This document shows, piece after piece, positions 15,076 to 24,404 of a DNA stretch of 27,068 nucleotides (its first letter is position 1; each line of letters starts with the position of its first letter). The stretch is from JARRNO01 sp037384885 (GTDB taxonomy: Bacteria > Acidobacteriota > UBA4820 > DSQY01), in the NCBI GenBank assembly GCA_037384885.1, contig JARRNO010000059.1, positions 1 to 27,068 on the forward strand. The letters are read 5' to 3'. The notes under the pieces were generated by a model that saw only the letters and a list, made by a program, of their open reading frames with translations, did no database searches and was not told where the DNA came from. The position numbers and the translations under genes are program-made.

Positions 15076-15351
15076 AACGCCTATTTGAAGGTCACCTACG
15101 CCTCGGCGAACGCCCAGTGGGCGCTCGTCGCCCGCTACCGGGCCGCGGAGCTCATGCTGGCCATGGGCCGCAAGGCGGACGCCGTCGCCCTCTACAAGAA
15201 GCTCGTGGAGCAGACCAAGGGAACGGTCCAGGGCGCCTACGCGGAACAACGTCTCCAGCAGCTCCTGGGGGGACCGGCGCCTTCCAAAGGATCGCAGCAA
15301 AAGGCCCCGAAAGGAGGGACAGACCATGCGCCTGCCGCCCGCTCTCATTGA
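15076..15351 (+). pseudogene. Continuation of the TPR protein beyond the in-frame stop
   Basis: Directly after the TAA and in the same frame comes NAYLKVTYASANAQWALVAR, then YRAAELMLAMGRKADAVALY, then a Pro/Lys-rich tail, ending at TGA 15351. This is plainly another TPR helix pair, so the stop probably replaces a sense codon such as GAA or AAA (one base change). There is no ribosome site or good start for independent translation. Its end overlaps the first DUF507 gene by 26 bases, which suits a full-length ancestral gene ending at 15351. Confidence 0.65.
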
Positions 15352-15604
15352 AATCATCGCCAGGAGGCTCGTGGATCAGCTCCAGTCCAAGGGGGTCATC
15401 ACGAGCGACCACCCGGAACGCACCATCGAGAAGGTCGAGAACCTGCTGGTCTCCGATCTGAAAATCGAAGACCAGCTCACGGAAGAGGCCCGCCTCCTTT
15501 TGCTGGAGCACCAGTCGGCCATCCGGGAGGGCGATATGGAGTACCACAAGCTCCTGACCAGGGTGAAGGCCGAACTGGCCGCAAAGCGCGGGTACGTAAT
15601 CTAA
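15326..15604 (+). CDS. DUF507 family protein, first copy
   Basis: This 92-residue protein opens MRLPPALIEIIARRLVDQL and includes KGVITSDHPERTIEKVENLL, LTEEARLLLLEHQ and a C-terminal MEYHKLLTRVKAELAAKRGYVI. The pattern is that of DUF507, a small all-helical family of unknown function known from Acidobacteriota, Aquificota, Nitrospirota and Desulfobacterota. AAAGGAGG lies at good distance from the ATG. It overlaps the 3' end of the intact TPR frame and is followed 21 bases later by a second DUF507 gene, so the two are surely co-expressed and may form a heterodimer (inference). No catalytic or metal-binding residues stand out. Confidence 0.85.
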   Translation: MRLPPALIEIIARRLVDQLQSKGVITSDHPERTIEKVENLLVSDLKIEDQLTEEARLLLLEHQSAIREGDMEYHKLLTRVKAELAAKRGYVI

Positions 15605-15625
15605 TCCAGCTCCGGGAGGCACCGC

Positions 15626-15898
15626 ATGAAACTCTCCGCGGAAAAAATGAACTTTCTGGCCGGAAAACTCGTGGATCTTTTTCTGAATGACGACGACATT
15701 GAGTACTACGTCAGCGAGATAGATCTTCGACGGGCCGTTGTCCGGGCCCTGTCCGATGAAATGAAGCGCGACGAAGCGCGGGAAGAAAAGGCCCGCCAGA
15801 AGGTGCGCAACATCCGGCGGGGCATCCCGGAAAATTCCGCCGAGTTCGAAACGTTGTCCCAGCAGTTCTACCGGGAATTTCTCGACAAGGGGCTCTGA
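15626..15898 (+). CDS. DUF507 family protein, second copy
   Basis: This 90-residue helical protein is a divergent paralogue of the preceding gene. It shares the opening pattern (MKLSAEKMNFLAGKLVDLFL against LPPALIEIIARRLVDQL), but its middle is highly charged (EMKRDEAREEKARQKVRNIR) and it ends in FYREFLDKGL. GGGAGG precedes the ATG. The two DUF507 copies lie side by side, as I recall for this family. Function is unknown; the gene precedes menF by 48 bases with no terminator, so it is probably transcribed with the menaquinone genes. Confidence 0.82.
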   Translation: MKLSAEKMNFLAGKLVDLFLNDDDIEYYVSEIDLRRAVVRALSDEMKRDEAREEKARQKVRNIRRGIPENSAEFETLSQQFYREFLDKGL

Positions 15899-15946
15899 CG
15901 GACCCGAGCCGCGAGTCACCCCAGCGATCAGAAAACAGGACAAGAC

Positions 15947-17200
15947 ATGCCTGAGCGCTCGAACCGTTTTTACTCCTGGGTTCCACCGGTTTCGGATCTG
16001 AAGGCCTGGATCGCCCAAGCTGTCCGCGAATCCCGCGCCGCCGCTTATTGGTCCAAGCCCACCGATAAAACCGCCGCGGCCGGAGTAGGCGCCGCTTTCG
16101 AGGCACGGGAGGGGGGAACCGGCCGCTTCGGCGGCGCCCGTGAAGCGCTGGAAACATTCTGGGCGGAAAGCCGGTGGGATAACCCGGACCTGCGCGCACT
16201 CTCACGGGCCTTCTCGGTTTTTGCTTTTTCCGGAACGACCGGCGGGCGGACATGGCATGGGCTACCCCGGAACTGGACCTGGGTGCCGGCCAAGCTGGCG
16301 GTTCAACAGGGTGGGTCCGTGCGCGGCCTCGCTCTGGACACCGCTTCGACCGTCCCATCCGAGGCCGGCCAAGACGTTCTCCCACCGGCCACATCTCGCA
16401 ACCGTTGGGACCGCATCGTTTCCGCCGCCCTGAACGCCATCGCCTCAGGGCAGGTAGAGAAAGTCGTCCTGGCGCGTTCGCGGCACGTTCCGATGGAGGC
16501 GCAACCCGACATTGCCGCCATCCTCTCCCGCCTCGAGGCGCGATATCCGGACTGCGCCGTGTTCTGCCTGGGCCGCAACGGGTTCTATTTCATAGGGGCC
16601 AGCCCCGAGCCGCTGGTTACCCGCCGCGAGAGCCGCGTGAGTACGATGGCGCTGGCCGGGACGGCGGCTTTGGCTCCGGACAGGTCTTCCGGCGCCATGC
16701 CCGCCGGCGAGGCGCTGCTCGCGGATGAAAAGAACCTTCGAGAACACGCCTTCGTCGCCCGGGCACTTCGCCGGTCGCTCGCCCCCTACTGTTCAAAACT
16801 CGACATGGATGAACAGCCCGGCCTGCTCAAAACGGGCGGCCTGCTCCATCTCAAGACCGAATTCGAGGGAACGCTCGCCAAGCCGGTCCACATCCTGGAC
16901 CTGGCCGGCGCCATCCACCCCACGCCGGCGGTGGCGGGCGCCCCTCTGGCAGAGAGCCTGGACCTGATCGCCAGGCTGGAAGACTTCGATCGCGGATGGT
17001 ACGCTGGACCTCTCGGGTGGATCGATCCCGGGGGCGGCGGCGAGTTCCGGGTCGGGCTGCGATCGGGGCTGTGCGGCCCTGGTTTTTGCCGGTTATTCGC
17101 CGGCTGCGGCGTGGTCGAGGGATCGGACGCCGAGACAGAATGGTGGGAAACGGACATGAAACTCCAGGCCTTGGCCTCTTGCCTCGGAGACGCACCTTGA
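15947..17200 (+). CDS. menF: Isochorismate synthase
   Basis: The 417-residue enzyme belongs to the chorismate-binding family and converts chorismate to isochorismate, the first committed step of classical menaquinone synthesis. Family motifs are intact: the general base K172 in VEKVVLARS, the acidic E221 in FIGASPEPLV, then ALAGTA, DEKNLREHAFV, HLKTEFEGTL, HPTPAVAGAP, and the C-terminal DRGWYAGPLGW and LFAGCGVVEGSD. The HPTPAVAG and SD-A-E-x-E-W segments, together with the men neighbours, separate it from anthranilate or aminodeoxychorismate synthases. AGGA lies ahead of the ATG. Its TGA is shared with the start of menD (TTGA), so MenD translation is probably coupled. Confidence 0.94.
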   Translation: MPERSNRFYSWVPPVSDLKAWIAQAVRESRAAAYWSKPTDKTAAAGVGAAFEAREGGTGRFGGAREALETFWAESRWDNPDLRALSRAFSVFAFSGTTGGRTWHGLPRNWTWVPAKLAVQQGGSVRGLALDTASTVPSEAGQDVLPPATSRNRWDRIVSAALNAIASGQVEKVVLARSRHVPMEAQPDIAAILSRLEARYPDCAVFCLGRNGFYFIGASPEPLVTRRESRVSTMALAGTAALAPDRSSGAMPAGEALLADEKNLREHAFVARALRRSLAPYCSKLDMDEQPGLLKTGGLLHLKTEFEGTLAKPVHILDLAGAIHPTPAVAGAPLAESLDLIARLEDFDRGWYAGPLGWIDPGGGGEFRVGLRSGLCGPGFCRLFAGCGVVEGSDAETEWWETDMKLQALASCLGDAP

Positions 17201-18933
17201 ATCCCGGGCGCGACAATTTGGTCTTTACGGACGCTCTGCTCGGGCGCCTGGCCGCGCTCGGGGTCCGCTTCGCCGTATGTTCGCCCGGTTCTCGAAACAC
17301 CCCGCTCGTGGTCTCCGCATGGCGCTGCCCCGGAATCAAGGTTCTCGTCGCGCCGGACGAACGGGGGGCGTGCTACCTGGCCGCGGGCGCCGCCAAGTCA
17401 TCGGGCGTACCCACCGCCTTGATCTGCACCTCCGGCACGGCCGCCGCAAACTACCTTCCAGGCGTAGTGGAAGCCTCTCTCAGCGGCGTCCCGATCATCC
17501 TGCTCACGGCCGACCGCCCCCCCGAACTCAGGGACAGCGGCGCTCCCCAGGCCATCGACCAGGTCAAGCTGTACGGCAGTCACGTCCGGTGGTCCCACGA
17601 TGCGGGCGTCCCCGGGTCCACACGGATCCCGGTCCATGAATATGCCGATTCTCTGGCGGTCCGCGCCTATGCCCTCTCATCGGGATATCCCCGGGGGCCG
17701 GTCCATCTGAATCTGCCCTTTCAGCAGCCCTTTCTCCCGGATGACATTCCTCCCTTCAGAGAACCCGCCCAGGTTCTTCACGCAGAATCGCCGTTCACCT
17801 ACGCCGATTCCGGGGCCCTCGAAGCGGTGGAAGGATTGCTTCGGACCCACGAACGGGGGTGGATCGTCTGCGGACCCATCGACGACGATTCCCTTTCCCT
17901 CGCGGAATCGCTCCAGAGCTTGGCCCAGTACGCCGGCTATCCCATCCTCGCCGACGCGGCGGCCCCCGTTCGCTTCGGGCCGGGAAGCAGCCTGGCGGCC
18001 GGCGCTTATGACGCGCTGCTGCGAATTTCCGCGCTGGAAGACAATCTCGCCCCTTCCGTCGTGCTGCATTTCGGTGCCGCCCCCTCGTCCAAAGTCCTCC
18101 AGCAGTTTCTCCACAGGCGCCGCCCCGTGGAGGTCGTCTTCGACAGCGGTCTTCGCTGGACCGATCCCGGCCTCCGGGGAAAAATTCATATCCGGGGTCC
18201 CGCCGCCGCTTTCCTGAAAGCCCTCAACGACCGCATCGGGGACATCCGGGCGGAAAATCCCTGGGGCGCTCGCTTTCTCGAATACAACCGGCGGACGCAG
18301 AACCTGCTGGACCGCCACTTCGAATCATCAGCCGGTTTTCACGAACCCGCCGTAGCGGCCGCCGTCATCAAGGGCCTGCCGCCTGGGGCGCAGCTTTTCG
18401 TCTCGAGCAGCATGCCCATCCGGGACCTGGACTGGTTCGGCGGCACGCGCACCGCCCCGCTGAAGGTCCTGGCCAATCGGGGGGCAAACGGCATCGACGG
18501 GATCCTTTCTTCGGCCCTTGGCGCCGCTGCGGCAAGTTCAGCGCCCACCTACCTGCTGACCGGGGATCTCGCCTGTCTCCACGACCTCAATGCGCTCGTG
18601 TCCGCGAGACTCAACGAGCTTTCGCTGACGGTCGTCCTCATCAACAACGACGGCGGCGGCATCTTCCGTCATCTGCCCATCGCCTCGAGAAAGGATCCGT
18701 TCCTTGATCCATGTTTCTACGTCAGGCACGGGCTTTCTATGGAACCGCTCGTCCGGGGATTCGGCGTGGAATACCGGCGGCCGGAAAACACACAAACGCT
18801 TCGCGAAGCCCTGGCCGATCCGCCCGCAGGCGTCCAGGTACTGGAAATCACGACGAGCGCCGACGCAGCCGTCGGCGCCCGCGAATCGGCGTGGCGGCTC
18901 CTGGAACGGGAGCTGGCCGGCCGGCAGGACTGA
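17197..18933 (+). CDS. menD: SEPHCHC synthase (2-succinyl-5-enolpyruvyl-6-hydroxy-3-cyclohexene-1-carboxylate synthase)
   Basis: This thiamine-diphosphate enzyme of 578 residues joins isochorismate and 2-oxoglutarate with loss of CO2. The catalytic glutamate E55 lies in PDERGACYLAAGAA and is followed by CTSGTAAANYLP. The diphosphate-binding motif is GDL (456-458) to NNDGG (483-487). ANRGANGIDGILSSALGAA is a typical MenD segment. TTG 17197 is chosen because homology begins there (NPGRDNLVFTDALLGRL) and GGAG lies seven bases upstream; the longer open frame from 16996 runs inside menF. The start overlaps the menF stop as TTGA. menB follows after 21 bases with its own strong ribosome site. Confidence 0.95.
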   Translation: MNPGRDNLVFTDALLGRLAALGVRFAVCSPGSRNTPLVVSAWRCPGIKVLVAPDERGACYLAAGAAKSSGVPTALICTSGTAAANYLPGVVEASLSGVPIILLTADRPPELRDSGAPQAIDQVKLYGSHVRWSHDAGVPGSTRIPVHEYADSLAVRAYALSSGYPRGPVHLNLPFQQPFLPDDIPPFREPAQVLHAESPFTYADSGALEAVEGLLRTHERGWIVCGPIDDDSLSLAESLQSLAQYAGYPILADAAAPVRFGPGSSLAAGAYDALLRISALEDNLAPSVVLHFGAAPSSKVLQQFLHRRRPVEVVFDSGLRWTDPGLRGKIHIRGPAAAFLKALNDRIGDIRAENPWGARFLEYNRRTQNLLDRHFESSAGFHEPAVAAAVIKGLPPGAQLFVSSSMPIRDLDWFGGTRTAPLKVLANRGANGIDGILSSALGAAAASSAPTYLLTGDLACLHDLNALVSARLNELSLTVVLINNDGGGIFRHLPIASRKDPFLDPCFYVRHGLSMEPLVRGFGVEYRRPENTQTLREALADPPAGVQVLEITTSADAAVGARESAWRLLERELAGRQD

Positions 18934-18954
18934 CAGACATTCAAGGAGGCCTTC

Positions 18955-19799
<845 letters not shown>

Positions 19800-19803
<4 letters not shown>

Positions 19804-20711
19804 ACGCCGGTGAAGCATCGCAGGCCGCCCCTTCCCACAGCGTCTTCGGGGCTTGGGTGCTGGCTTCCCGCCCTAAGACTCTTTTTGCCGCCGTGTCACC
19901 TGTCCTGGTGGGTGCGGGAGTCGCCGGCGCGGAAAGCCGGTTCTCACTTCTCCCCGCCTTGATGGCGCTGCTGGGGGCGCTGATCCTGCAGGTGCTCTCT
20001 AATTTCGCCAACGACTACTTCGATTTCAAGAAGGGTACGGACACGGATGAACGCCTGGGACCCTTGCGTGCGGCAGCCTCCGGCCTCCTGACGCCCAGCC
20101 AGATGAAGCGTGGGATCCTATGGACGGTGGGGGCCGCGCTCGTTCCGGGAATTTACCTGGTTTACCGGGGCGGATGGCCGATCGCGGTCCTGGGAGCCGC
20201 GGCCGTCATATGCGCCGTCTGGTACACCGCGGGACGATGGTCCCTGGGTTACCTCGGCCTGGGCGACCTGTTCGTCTTCGTCTTTTTCGGCCCCGGCGCG
20301 GTCGTGGGAACCGTCTACGTCCAATCGGGAACCGCCCCGGCGTTAGCTTGGATCGCCTCCATCCCGGCGGGATTCCTGACCGTGGCGATCCTCGTGGTCA
20401 ACAACACCCGGGACCACCAGAGTGACCGCGCCGCCTCGAAACACACGCTGCCGGCCCGGTTCGGACCGCGTTTCGGGAGAGGCGAGTACCTGGCGCTCGT
20501 TCTGGCCTCCTATGCCACGGTTCCCATCCTGGCGCTTTCGGGCGGCGGCGCCTGGACGTACCTGGCGTTCGCCTCGATCCCTTTCGCCTTCGTTGCGGTC
20601 AAAGACATGCTCACGCTTCCGTGCGATCGCCGCATGAACAAGCTTCTGGCGGACACCGGAAGGCTGCTCTTCGTGTTCTGCGCCGCCCTTGCCGTGGGTC
20701 TGGTGCTGTGA
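19800..20711 (+). CDS. menA: 1,4-dihydroxy-2-naphthoate polyprenyltransferase
   Basis: This is a 303-residue polytopic membrane protein of the UbiA family that attaches the isoprenoid chain to DHNA, giving demethylmenaquinone. The two aspartate-rich Mg-pyrophosphate motifs are NDYFDFKKGTDTDE and NNTRDHQSD. The MenA opening WVLASRPKTLFAAVSPVLVG is present, and about eight hydrophobic helices follow. The ATG at 19800 overlaps the menB TGA; an apparent upstream extension to 19635 lies inside menB and is rejected. The TGA is shared with the menC GTG (GTGA). Prenyl-diphosphate synthase and the final methyltransferase are not in the window. Confidence 0.94.
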
Positions 20712-21772
20712 CGCCCGAAGTCACGGTAGCGCGATTCTCGCTCGACCTTCGCTTCCCGCGGTCTTCGGGAACAGGACGGGAGTCGGGAAGGGCGCTGGTG
20801 CGCCTGTCCATCGGCCCGCCCGGCGGCCCGGAAGCTCTCGGAGAAGCTTCCCCAATGCCGGGGCACTCTCCCGACACGGCGGACGCCTGTTTTGAGGCGC
20901 TGCAAGAACATCGCCGCGATCTGGGGGACCTCGCCCTGGCCCGGACCATGCCGCAGGAATCGGCGGCCCGCCTTCAGCGCTGGTTCGAGAGACTGCCCGC
21001 CGCCCGGGCCGCTGCCGAGTTCGCCCTGGCGGGTTACGCCGCGCTCCAGTCCGAAACGCCCGTCTCCGAAATTTACGGAGGCGGCCGCCGCGCGGCCGTT
21101 CCTGTCAACACGGTACTTCCCCTGCGGGATCTCCCACCCCGGTCCGAGGAGCTGCAGCGCGTGCTTCGCCTGGGAATCAAGACCTTCAAGCTGAAAGCCG
21201 AAGACTCCCTAGAGGCGAACCTTGAAAATTTTCGCATGCTCCAGCCTCTGCTCCCCGCGGGGGCGGTCTTCCGTTTCGATCCGAACGGGCGCTGGGATGA
21301 AGATGAAACGCGGCGCCACGCTGAAGCCTTCCGGGAGGAAGAGATCGAATACTTTGAGCAGCCGGCGATGGAGACAGACCCCGGCGGCTGCGCCGCCCTC
21401 AGAAAGTCGCTTCCCATTTCTCTGGCGCTGGACGAATCCGTCAACAGCCTGGCCGAATTGAAGCGTTACCTGGACGCCGGCGCCGCCGATTTCTATATTC
21501 TGAAGCCCACCGTTCTCGGGGGGATTCTCGCCACGCTGGAGGCGGCGCGCCTTGTTCGCCGGGCCGGGGCCGCGTTCGTGGTCACAAGCGCTCTGGAGGG
21601 CGCGGTGGGCAGGAGGATGTGTTTCGAGGCGGCCTGTCTTGTTCCAGGCCCTCTGCGGGCGTGCGGTCTCGATACGGCGCGATTCCTCGCCGGGAAGGAC
21701 CGCGGCGACGGGCTGCAAATCGCCGGCGGCGTCATGTCGGCCGCGCCGCAAACCGCTGGAGAGAAACTTTGA
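20708..21772 (+). CDS. menC: o-Succinylbenzoate synthase
   Basis: This enolase-superfamily enzyme of 354 residues dehydrates SHCHC to o-succinylbenzoate. The catalytic set is complete: K161 and K163 (FKLKAE), metal ligands D191 (FDPNGRW), E217 (EYFEQPA) and D242 (LALDES), and K266 (LKPTVLGG). The start is the GTG at 20708, which overlaps the menA stop as GTGA; it gives MTPEVTVARFSLDLRF. The longer frame to 20621 would lie within menA. The stop overlaps the menE TTG. The upstream gene for MenH, which makes the substrate SHCHC, is not in this cluster; the elimination can also occur slowly without enzyme. Confidence 0.92.
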   Translation: MTPEVTVARFSLDLRFPRSSGTGRESGRALVRLSIGPPGGPEALGEASPMPGHSPDTADACFEALQEHRRDLGDLALARTMPQESAARLQRWFERLPAARAAAEFALAGYAALQSETPVSEIYGGGRRAAVPVNTVLPLRDLPPRSEELQRVLRLGIKTFKLKAEDSLEANLENFRMLQPLLPAGAVFRFDPNGRWDEDETRRHAEAFREEEIEYFEQPAMETDPGGCAALRKSLPISLALDESVNSLAELKRYLDAGAADFYILKPTVLGGILATLEAARLVRRAGAAFVVTSALEGAVGRRMCFEAACLVPGPLRACGLDTARFLAGKDRGDGLQIAGGVMSAAPQTAGEKL

Positions 21773-23151
21773 CAGACCTACCCGCCCACGACCCGGCCCG
21801 CCCCTTTCTCGTTGCTCCCGAACGCACCCTGACCTTCGGCGGGTTCGGAACGGCGGCGGCAGCGCTGGCTTCTCGCCTCGCCGGGCTGGGGGTCGAACCC
21901 GGTCTGCCCGTCGCCGTGGACGGCTCCTCCCCGCTGCATTTCGCCGTTCTGACGGGAGCACTCCAGATGCTTGGCGCGCCGATCGTCCCGCTGAACCAAC
22001 GCTGGACCGATCGAGAAAAAGAGGCGGTTCTTTCGCAGTTCGCCCGCGCCGGACGGGCGACCCTCGCAAAAGACGGCGGGCTGGACGCGCTCCAGGAATT
22101 CGAGCTTCGCGGCCGTCACTCAGAGGGTGCGCTCATTCATGGCGTCCAGGTCGTCATGTTCACCTCGGGAACGACGGGAACGCCCAAGGGTACCCTTCTC
22201 GGGTTTGATACGATCAGGGCCGCGGCGCGGGCCTCCGCGCTGCGTCTCGGGCAAAACGAAGGCGACCGCTGGCTCTGCTGTCTTCCCCTGTTTCATATCG
22301 GCGGCCTTTCCATCCTTTACCGGTCCCTTCTCCTGGGTTCCACGGTACTCCTTGAGGACAGGTTCGACACGGCCTGTGCCGTCCGGATTATCTGGGAAGA
22401 GCAAGCCACGATGGTTTCGCTCGTGCCGACCATGCTGGCCCGCATCATGGACGCCGCTCCCGCTCCGCCGCCTTCCACGCTTCGCTGCGCGCTGATCGGC
22501 GGCGCCGGCCTGGCCCCCGAGCTGGCGGAAAGGGCCCGCCGCGAAGGCTATCGCCTCGCGCCGAGCTATGGATTGACCGAAACGGCTTCACAGGCCTGCA
22601 CCCTTTCTCCCCACGACTTTCTCGAGGGCCGGGGGCTGGACGGAAAAAGGCAGTTTCTCCCTCCCCTGGAGGGTCTCGCCATCCGGATCGTGTCACGAGA
22701 GGGCCGCCCGCTTCCACCCTTCCACGACGGCGAAATCCAGATCCGGGGGAAATCGGTCATGAAAGGATACCTGGGCCGACGGCCCTTGGAAGGCGGGTGG
22801 TTTTCCACCGGCGACGCGGGGCTTGCGGACGCCGGCGGCTGGATCGCTCCTCTCGACCGGAGGCGGGACCTTATCGTAAGCGGGGGTGAAAACGTCTATC
22901 CGGCCGAGGTGGAATCGGTGCTGCGGGCATGCCCGGGCATCCGTGAAGCCGTGGTGGTGGGCCTGCCCGATCAAGAATGGGGTGAGCGCGTTGCCGCCGC
23001 CATCGTCTCCGATGCTCCCCTGGACGAAAAGGCCCTGGAAGCATACTGCCGCCGGGATCTGTCAGGATATAAAATCCCCAGGCAGTGGATCAGGGTCGCC
23101 TCCATCCCCCTCGTATTCTCCGTCTGCACCCCGCCCGCTCCCCTTGCTTGA
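21769..23151 (+). CDS. menE: o-Succinylbenzoate-CoA ligase, with an abnormal C-terminus
   Basis: This ANL-superfamily adenylate-forming enzyme of 460 residues activates o-succinylbenzoate to its CoA thioester. The P-loop TSGTTGTPKG (132-141), the A5 motif YGLTETAS, A7 (WFSTGDAG) and A8 (DRRRDLIVSGGENVYPAEVE) are all present. TTG 21769 begins at the homologous residues, overlaps the menC stop as TTGA, and has GGAG seven bases upstream. The odd part is the end. After GYKIPRQWIRVASIPL, family members have a P-x-x-x-G-K motif whose lysine (A10) catalyses adenylation. Here the frame reads VFSVCTPPAPLA and stops. Neither other frame restores G-K, so a small deletion with frameshift is likely, or an assembly error. 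Confidence 0.9.
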   Translation: MTDLPAHDPARPFLVAPERTLTFGGFGTAAAALASRLAGLGVEPGLPVAVDGSSPLHFAVLTGALQMLGAPIVPLNQRWTDREKEAVLSQFARAGRATLAKDGGLDALQEFELRGRHSEGALIHGVQVVMFTSGTTGTPKGTLLGFDTIRAAARASALRLGQNEGDRWLCCLPLFHIGGLSILYRSLLLGSTVLLEDRFDTACAVRIIWEEQATMVSLVPTMLARIMDAAPAPPPSTLRCALIGGAGLAPELAERARREGYRLAPSYGLTETASQACTLSPHDFLEGRGLDGKRQFLPPLEGLAIRIVSREGRPLPPFHDGEIQIRGKSVMKGYLGRRPLEGGWFSTGDAGLADAGGWIAPLDRRRDLIVSGGENVYPAEVESVLRACPGIREAVVVGLPDQEWGERVAAAIVSDAPLDEKALEAYCRRDLSGYKIPRQWIRVASIPLVFSVCTPPAPLA

Positions 23152-23180
23152 CCGGCGCGCACGGATCAAGGAGGCAAAGA

Positions 23181-24281
23181 ATGCTCGTCATCGTGGATCC
23201 CAGAGCCACGGAAGAAGAGCTTGCCGCTCTAGAAGAAAAGCTCACACAATACGGGCTCATGCCGCACCTGTCCAAGGGCCCTGATTTTACAGCCGTTGCC
23301 CTGCTGGCGGAAAAATGCACCGTTCAGCGGGAAGACATTCAGAAGCTGCCGGGCGTCCGCCAGGTCCTCGAGTTGTCGGAGCCCTACAAGCTGGCCAGCC
23401 GGGCCTTCCACCCCCACCCGACCGTTGTGAGGGTCGGCGGGACAAGGCTGGGCGGGCCGGAAGTGGTCATGATGGCCGGCCCCTGCAGCGTGGAAAGCCG
23501 GGACCATGTGATGGAGATGGCGCGGATCACCCGCTCGCTTGGGATCACGATCTTGAGGGGCGGCGCCTTCAAGCCGAGAACATCGCCCTATGCCTTCCAG
23601 GGGCTCGGCGAAGTCGGTCTAAAGTACCTCCGGGAGGCGGCCGACCGCTACGGTCTGTCTGTGGTGAGCGAGATCATGGATCCATCCCAGATCCCCCTCA
23701 TGAAGGACTATACGGACATTTACCAGGTGGGGGCGCGCAACATGCAAAACTACGCCCTGCTCACCGAGCTCGGCAAGGTCCACAAGCCTGTCCTCCTGAA
23801 ACGCGGCATCAGCGCCACCATTCGCGAATGGCTCATGGCGGCGGAATACATCCTTTCCGGCGGGAACTACGACGTCATCCTCTGCGAGCGCGGCATCCGG
23901 ACATTTGAAACCGCCACCCGCAACACCTTCGACGTGAGCGCGGTGCCGGTGGTCAAGGAACTGACCCATCTGCCCGTTATCGTGGACCCGAGCCACGCCA
24001 TCGGGGTGCGAAACAAGGTCATCCCACTCGCCCGCGCGGGCATCGCGGCCGGAGCGGACGGCCTGATGTTGGAATATCACACCTGTCCAGAGGAAGCGCT
24101 TTCGGACGGTCCTCAGGCGCTCTACCCCGAACAGCTTGAAAAGCTGCTCGAGGAACTGGACGGCATCTGTCGCGCCATCGGCCGGACGCTGCTCCGGTCT
24201 CCGTCGCCGAAGGGCGCGGAATCGTTCGGCGCCGTGGGCAAAGACAGCCGTCCCGCGCCGTCTCATGGAAAAACCGTCTAG
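23181..24281 (+). CDS. aroF: 3-Deoxy-7-phosphoheptulonate (DAHP) synthase, type I-beta with N-terminal regulatory domain
   Basis: The 366-residue enzyme condenses phosphoenolpyruvate and erythrose 4-phosphate, the entry to the shikimate pathway and so to chorismate. The first 70 residues form a ferredoxin-like regulatory domain (MLVIVDPRATEEELAALEEK), as in the Thermotoga-type enzyme. The barrel has AGPCSVES (from A99), LRGGAFKPRTSPYAFQG, GARNMQNYALL, VLLKRGISAT, CERGIRTFE and DPSHAIGVRNKV. A strong AAGGAGG site supports ATG 23181, 29 bases after menE. Placing chorismate supply after the chorismate-consuming men genes makes metabolic sense. The C-terminus carries an extra Ser/Pro-rich tail of about 25 residues. 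The stop is TAG. Confidence 0.94.
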   Translation: MLVIVDPRATEEELAALEEKLTQYGLMPHLSKGPDFTAVALLAEKCTVQREDIQKLPGVRQVLELSEPYKLASRAFHPHPTVVRVGGTRLGGPEVVMMAGPCSVESRDHVMEMARITRSLGITILRGGAFKPRTSPYAFQGLGEVGLKYLREAADRYGLSVVSEIMDPSQIPLMKDYTDIYQVGARNMQNYALLTELGKVHKPVLLKRGISATIREWLMAAEYILSGGNYDVILCERGIRTFETATRNTFDVSAVPVVKELTHLPVIVDPSHAIGVRNKVIPLARAGIAAGADGLMLEYHTCPEEALSDGPQALYPEQLEKLLEELDGICRAIGRTLLRSPSPKGAESFGAVGKDSRPAPSHGKTV

Positions 24282-24315
24282 ACGGCGCGCTGAGGGCTCT
24301 TCGCCGCACGCCGTC
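24281..24315 (+). promoter_or_regulatory. Weak hairpin after aroF
   Basis: GACGGCG (24281-24287) can pair with CGCCGTC (24309-24315) just after the aroF stop. The loop is long and no T tract follows, so termination here is uncertain; it may only stabilise the 3' end. Confidence 0.25.
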
Positions 24316-24372
24316 AAACCCCCCTCTCCGGTCAATACCTCCCAAGCCGGTGGTGGCCGTTCGGCCGGTCCT

Positions 24373-24381
24373 GCTATACTG
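24373..24381 (+). promoter_or_regulatory. Putative extended -10 promoter of the small membrane protein/metG
   Basis: TGCTATACT matches an extended -10 element (TGNTATAAT) at all but one defined position. No good -35 is visible upstream, which is tolerated for extended -10 promoters. It lies about 25-30 bases before the start of the following gene. Confidence 0.5.
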
Positions 24382-24404
24382 GGCGCTAGACGTGGAGTTC
24401 AGCC

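Noticed and set aside
13504..15357. Minus-strand open frame of 617 codons opposite the TPR gene
   Set aside because: It mirrors GC-rich codons of the plus-strand gene, has no recognisable domain, and the plus strand shows a signal peptide and clear TPR repeats. A shadow frame.
16996..17196. Upstream extension of MenD within menF
   Set aside because: MenD homology starts at TTG 17197 with a ribosome site; the extension is Arg-rich out-of-frame menF sequence.
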